Below, piece by piece: positions 6,987-10,221 of a stretch of DNA of 10,221 nucleotides. Origin of the DNA: Asterionellopsis glacialis (taxonomy: Eukaryota > Bacillariophyta > Plagiogrammaphyceae > Rhaphoneidales > Asterionellopsidaceae); the NCBI GenBank assembly GCA_014885115.2, contig WKLE02002480.1, positions 1-10,221 of the forward strand, in the 5' to 3' direction. The position numbers and the translations under genes were made by a program. The first letter of the stretch is position 1. Each line of letters starts with the position of its first letter. Under the pieces are notes generated by a model that saw only the letters and a program-made list of their open reading frames with translations, searched no databases and was not told where the DNA came from.

Positions 6987-9285
6987 TCAATGAGTATCAT
7001 GTGTAGCCGTATTCAACTCTTTTGCGGCTTTCCTTGTACGAGTAGATAGGACTACAGCAGTCACTAAACTTCTTTCCTTCGCAATAAGACCGCCTTCCGC
7101 TTCTTCGTTAAAATTTGAACATCTCCATTTGTTTTTTGTATTGGTATTCTACTGAATCTTCTCCTCCGGCATCAAGATGTACTTCCCAACACCTATCGAT
7201 GAATGTGCGTCCCAATTCTGTACGAATGGCTACTTAGAAACAGTACTTTGGTATTGTTGTCGCTGTTGTTTGTTGATCTCTTTTTTTCAACGATGATAGT
7301 TTGTTTTTGATAGCATGTCTGTCAATTTCTTCGTCTTCTTTTGAAATTATTGCTCCCCTAACTTTGTAATGAATTCAAAGAAGTACACCCTTTTTCTTAT
7401 ACTTCTTGAATAAAATCTTGTAAGATTGGTGTAGCTAAGGACTGGTGCTGTTTCTGCTGTTGCTGATAATGATGCCGATTTGCCCTTACAGTATTCTTCT
7501 TCCTAATAGTATCGGTTTGTTCTGAATTGTTGGTACGACTTGCTTCCATTTCAGCATGCCGTGCAGTAACATCTGGAGCAATGCCTAATGGAAGTTGTAT
7601 TTCACCTTGACTTGGTGTAAAGTCTAACTTGTGTTACCTATCATCTTCCTGGTAGTAGTAGTAGCATTAAAGTTATCTTGATATGTTAACATAGCTATAC
7701 CGGTCGTCCATGGCTCATCTTTATGGTTGGTTAAGGTTGATGTGATGGTATACCCTGTCCATAGTGTCATTGTCATTTGAAAGATGAAGTGACCCATCAG
7801 TGGAAAGCTTTTTATCCGCTGTTACTTCAATTTCATAACTGTGTCCAACACTACATTCCCTCTTCAAAAGATAGATAAAAGTATATTCGCCTTTTTCAAA
7901 GTTACAGACTTGGCTGTGTAATAAAAGAGGACTTCATTGTCTGAAGTCCCTTCTCCGCGGCCATCACTCATTCTCTCGGGATTGGATATGCTTGCATAAC
8001 CACTTGAAGCGTCAATATTCATTGATTCGGTTGGTTGCTCTCGAGGCTGATTCATTTGATGACCCATCTGTTCAATATCAATTTCAAAAAATTAGAAATA
8101 TTGCTATGAAAGTCGCATAACGGTGATAGCAGGTGCATATGTACGTCCTCTAAATCATTTATATCTTTTGAACGAAGTGTAATGATTGTGCCATCCCCAG
8201 CAATAAGAGCAATGTTATCTATACTGTAGGAGACCATCAAAAATAGTCTTGAAGATACATCAGATTGATACTATGTCAAGTAACTTCATGGTCTCAGTAT
8301 TCTCTCCAAAGCCAAGATTTAACATACTGTACGTTTAGATTTCTGTTCGAAATTGTGTTTCTTCTGCCGCTCACATAATACAACACGTTCAATTTCTTCT
8401 GCTTTGACAGTATACCATTTGCCATTAACTGAAAAGTAGACCAATCTTGAAGAACGTGGAGAGGAGGGTGGTGGCCGCGTATCTTTATTTTGGACCCAGG
8501 GTATGCATTCCGAGGACACTGAGCAGACAGTTTCTGTCCATTCTCCTAAAAGAACAAAGCATCTTCCGGGCACATACCATCTGCAACGGTAACTGGATGT
8601 AAACAATCAGAAGTTGGGGGTCTTCAACCTTCCTCGGTACCATCTTCGTCGTCTTCGTCATTTCCAATGATGGCTGGTTTCAAGGTTTAATGATTTCCTT
8701 TGATACCAATCTAAGCTCTTTTCCTCCACTTGCATTAATCATTTCTGGAATTGTGGTCCAAATCTTCTTGACTAACATAGAATTATCGACTCATATACCG
8801 ATTCCTCTTAATTTTACCTCATCGTCGCTGATGCATAACGTTCCAAATTTAGCTTGACGAACTTAATCTCCTTGAATTTCGAATCCACCATCATGTCGTT
8901 GTTGTTGAATGGTTGCTTTCTTTATAAAAAAGGCAGCTCTATTTTTCTGAAGACAGTCACAGATTTTGTCTTCAAAGTTTCTTTATACTTTTTCGATTGC
9001 ATAACAGTATAAAAAAACATAGTATAGTTTATTTTTAGACAGATGAAGCACACGAACAACAATACTACTCATACTCTGTAGCATGATAACAAATTGCAAG
9101 CACCACGTTTTATAGGCTATCTCACTTGCGTAACAATCTTTCAAGCAAACATACCATTTTTGTTGAGTGCAATGACTTGGACTGCTTTGATCACGCAAAC
9201 TCACCATTGGAAGTTGTTCACCAGAAGAATCTTTTCCATGCGGCTTCCAGACGTGAATATTCGCGCGCGCTCTTCTCGTTTATGA
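6987..9285 (-). pseudogene. Decayed intron-containing protein gene of unknown function
   Basis: A series of coding-like stretches in changing minus-strand frames, broken by stops and frameshifts. About 9285-9100: REYSRLEAAWKRFF, then a frame change to QLPMVSLRDQ. 8973-8680: EDKICDCLQKN.. through DEVKLRGIGI and KELRLVSKEIIKP, with in-frame stops at 8865-8863, 8793-8791 and 8682-8680. 8593-8477, after a frame change: VTVADGMCPEDALFF, stop (8548-8546), then ENGQKLSAQCPRNAYPGSK, with an earlier stop at 8626-8624. About 8450-8335: FSVNGKWYTVKAEEIERVV. About 8237-8145: DNIALIAGDGTIITLRSKD, followed by an intron-like GTACAT..TTGAACAG ending near 8068. 8067-7864 is Ser/Asn-rich. 7906-7721: SYEIEVTADKKLSTDGS. 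7627-7397: Gln/His-rich, with PLGIAPDVTARHAEMEASR. 7112-6987: FNEEAEGGLIAKERS to the final stop (6989-6987), with a frameshift at 7113-7108 joining it to IRTELGRTFIDRCWEVHLDAGG. The family was not identified. The 5' end is uncertain. Confidence is high that it is broken, low on function. Confidence 0.72.
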
Positions 9286-10080
9286 TGTTTCATTGTTTTA
9301 TGTACCAGGTTCTCCTTTGATTGTGAATTTCGGTAGTTCTTTTTTTTTTTCCTCTTGTTCATTGAATTTAAACATGGAAAATGACAAATCAATGCCATTC
9401 CCCCATGATTACACAGATCCTGAAATTTGGGACGAAAAAATGATCAACCCACGTGTAAAATAAATCAAATCATATACTCGTACGTACAAGAATAAAGTTA
9501 TCTTTTTGTCCCAACGAAGTAAGTATTCAATTACAATGTGGTATGCTATGTTGCTGTTGTATTTTGATTGATTTTTCTACTGTAACAGCGTCAATCCTTG
9601 TAGTGACAAGTTCGAAAGTGTTGTCAGAACACCTTGTACAGCACATATAGTTAGGACCTCTAGTACATAGCTGTTTTATTTTCTTTAAAGATGCACTGTA
9701 GCTGTATAATTTTTTTCGCATATTGCTTGATCAGAGTTAATTCTGAAAAGGTAACGCATTGGGCAGTAGTGGGCTGAGAAATTGGCATCGTTCTTCTCGA
9801 AACGCCATCGTCCCACTTTTTTCTGTGTTATTGTGCATTATTTTTGTAACTACTGTACCTCATCTCTGAGTAACAAAAGGAGTACCAGGTATCATCAGTC
9901 TTGTTTCGACAAATAATACGGAGTAGAAGATTTCTTCGCTATGACCAATATAAATCCTACATACGTTATCTTGTAGTAATTTCGCATCCAACGAGACTCG
10001 TAAAACTGTAAAGCACCTGGTACACAAAATAATAGTCAATTCTACGTGATGCACAGTATGACCAACAAGTTGATTATCGC
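9286..10080. other. Intergenic region with no supportable gene
   Basis: AT-rich, with a poly-T run of about 12 at 9340-9351 and short minus-strand frames that are Lys- or Cys-rich and lack domains. TACCAGGT words occur at about 9302-9310 and 9882-9891, and ACCTGGTA at about 10014-10021. Nothing else can be supported. The true 5' end of the decayed gene could lie in its first part. Confidence 0.45.
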
Positions 10081-10081
10081 C

Positions 10082-10139
10082 TACCAGGTACGGTACTGTA
10101 CCAGGTACTCGGAGAACTAATATCGCTGTACCTGGTACA
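10082..10139. repeat. Cluster of three TACC(A/T)GGTA near-palindromes
   Basis: TACCAGGTAC at 10082-10091, GTACCAGGTAC at 10098-10108 and TGTACCTGGTACA at 10127-10139. Each is a palindrome except at the central base. The same word occurs singly at several other sites (about 9302, 9882 and 10014), and GTAC-centred words are frequent through both long spacers. This could be a dimer-protein binding site, a dispersed short repeat, or a base-composition habit of this genome. Confidence 0.65.
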
Positions 10140-10185
10140 AGTGCTGATTCCCGGCCTAACCCCTATCTGGGAACCCGGAAACACG

Positions 10186-10210
10186 CCGGCCAGCCATGGA
10201 CTGACGTCAG
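10186..10210 (+). promoter_or_regulatory. Perfect CRE palindrome with upstream CCGGCCAG, probable promoter of a gene beyond the right edge
   Basis: CTGACGTCAG (10201-10210) is a perfect 10-bp palindrome containing the full CRE TGACGTCA. CCGGCCAG lies 7 bp before it (10186-10193). The local sequence from about 10150 is more GC-rich than the AT-rich spacer to its left. The left-hand promoter has the same pair on its minus strand: CCGGCCAG at 524-517 and CTGACGT at 493-487. Which gene it serves cannot be seen. Confidence 0.4.
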
Positions 10211-10221
10211 CATCCCTGACC

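Overview
The window reads as nuclear DNA of a diatom. Three things point this way. The partial gene at the left edge begins with a signal peptide whose predicted cleavage site falls in an Ala-Phe context (TTTA|FTSP), the pattern of diatom plastid-targeting presequences. A small secreted protein in the middle has a Lys/Ser/Gly block like that of silaffins, the silica-forming cell-wall peptides of diatoms. Genes are separated by long AT-rich spacers, and at least one intron-like GT-AG boundary is visible. No tRNA, rRNA, CRISPR array, bacterial operon or intact transposon is visible. The species cannot be told from the sequence.

Layout. (1) 1-230, minus: 5' part of a plastid-targeted SufE-like Fe-S cluster protein, running off the left edge. 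Its upstream region (432-597) is dense in ACGT-core sites, including all three hexamers known as CO2/cAMP-responsive elements in diatoms. (2) 598-2535: intergenic, with no supportable gene. (3) 2536-4242, plus: a 568-residue, largely disordered acidic protein with one PH-like domain near its C-terminus. (4) 4774-5187, minus, convergent with it: the 137-residue secreted silaffin-like protein. (5) 5188-6722: AT-rich DNA upstream of that gene, including a five-copy degenerate tandem array (units of about 151-184 bp). (6) A block of about 180-230 bp lying 3' of the silaffin-like gene (4506-4735) recurs in the same orientation at 6723-6900, so the silaffin-like gene, its upstream region and the tandem array sit between direct repeats. 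(7) 6987 to about 9285, minus: a decayed protein gene with several in-frame stops and frameshifts, whose 3' flank is the second copy of that block. (8) 9286-10221: intergenic, with clustered TACC(A/T)GGTA near-palindromes and, at the right edge, a perfect CRE palindrome that shares a small module with the left promoter.

The genes do not form a pathway. The best lead is the silaffin-like gene: a compact signal peptide / RXL propeptide / polycationic Lys-Ser block / polyglycine tail design, in an unstable, repeat-flanked setting. The second is the dense CRE/E-box promoter of the SufE-like gene.
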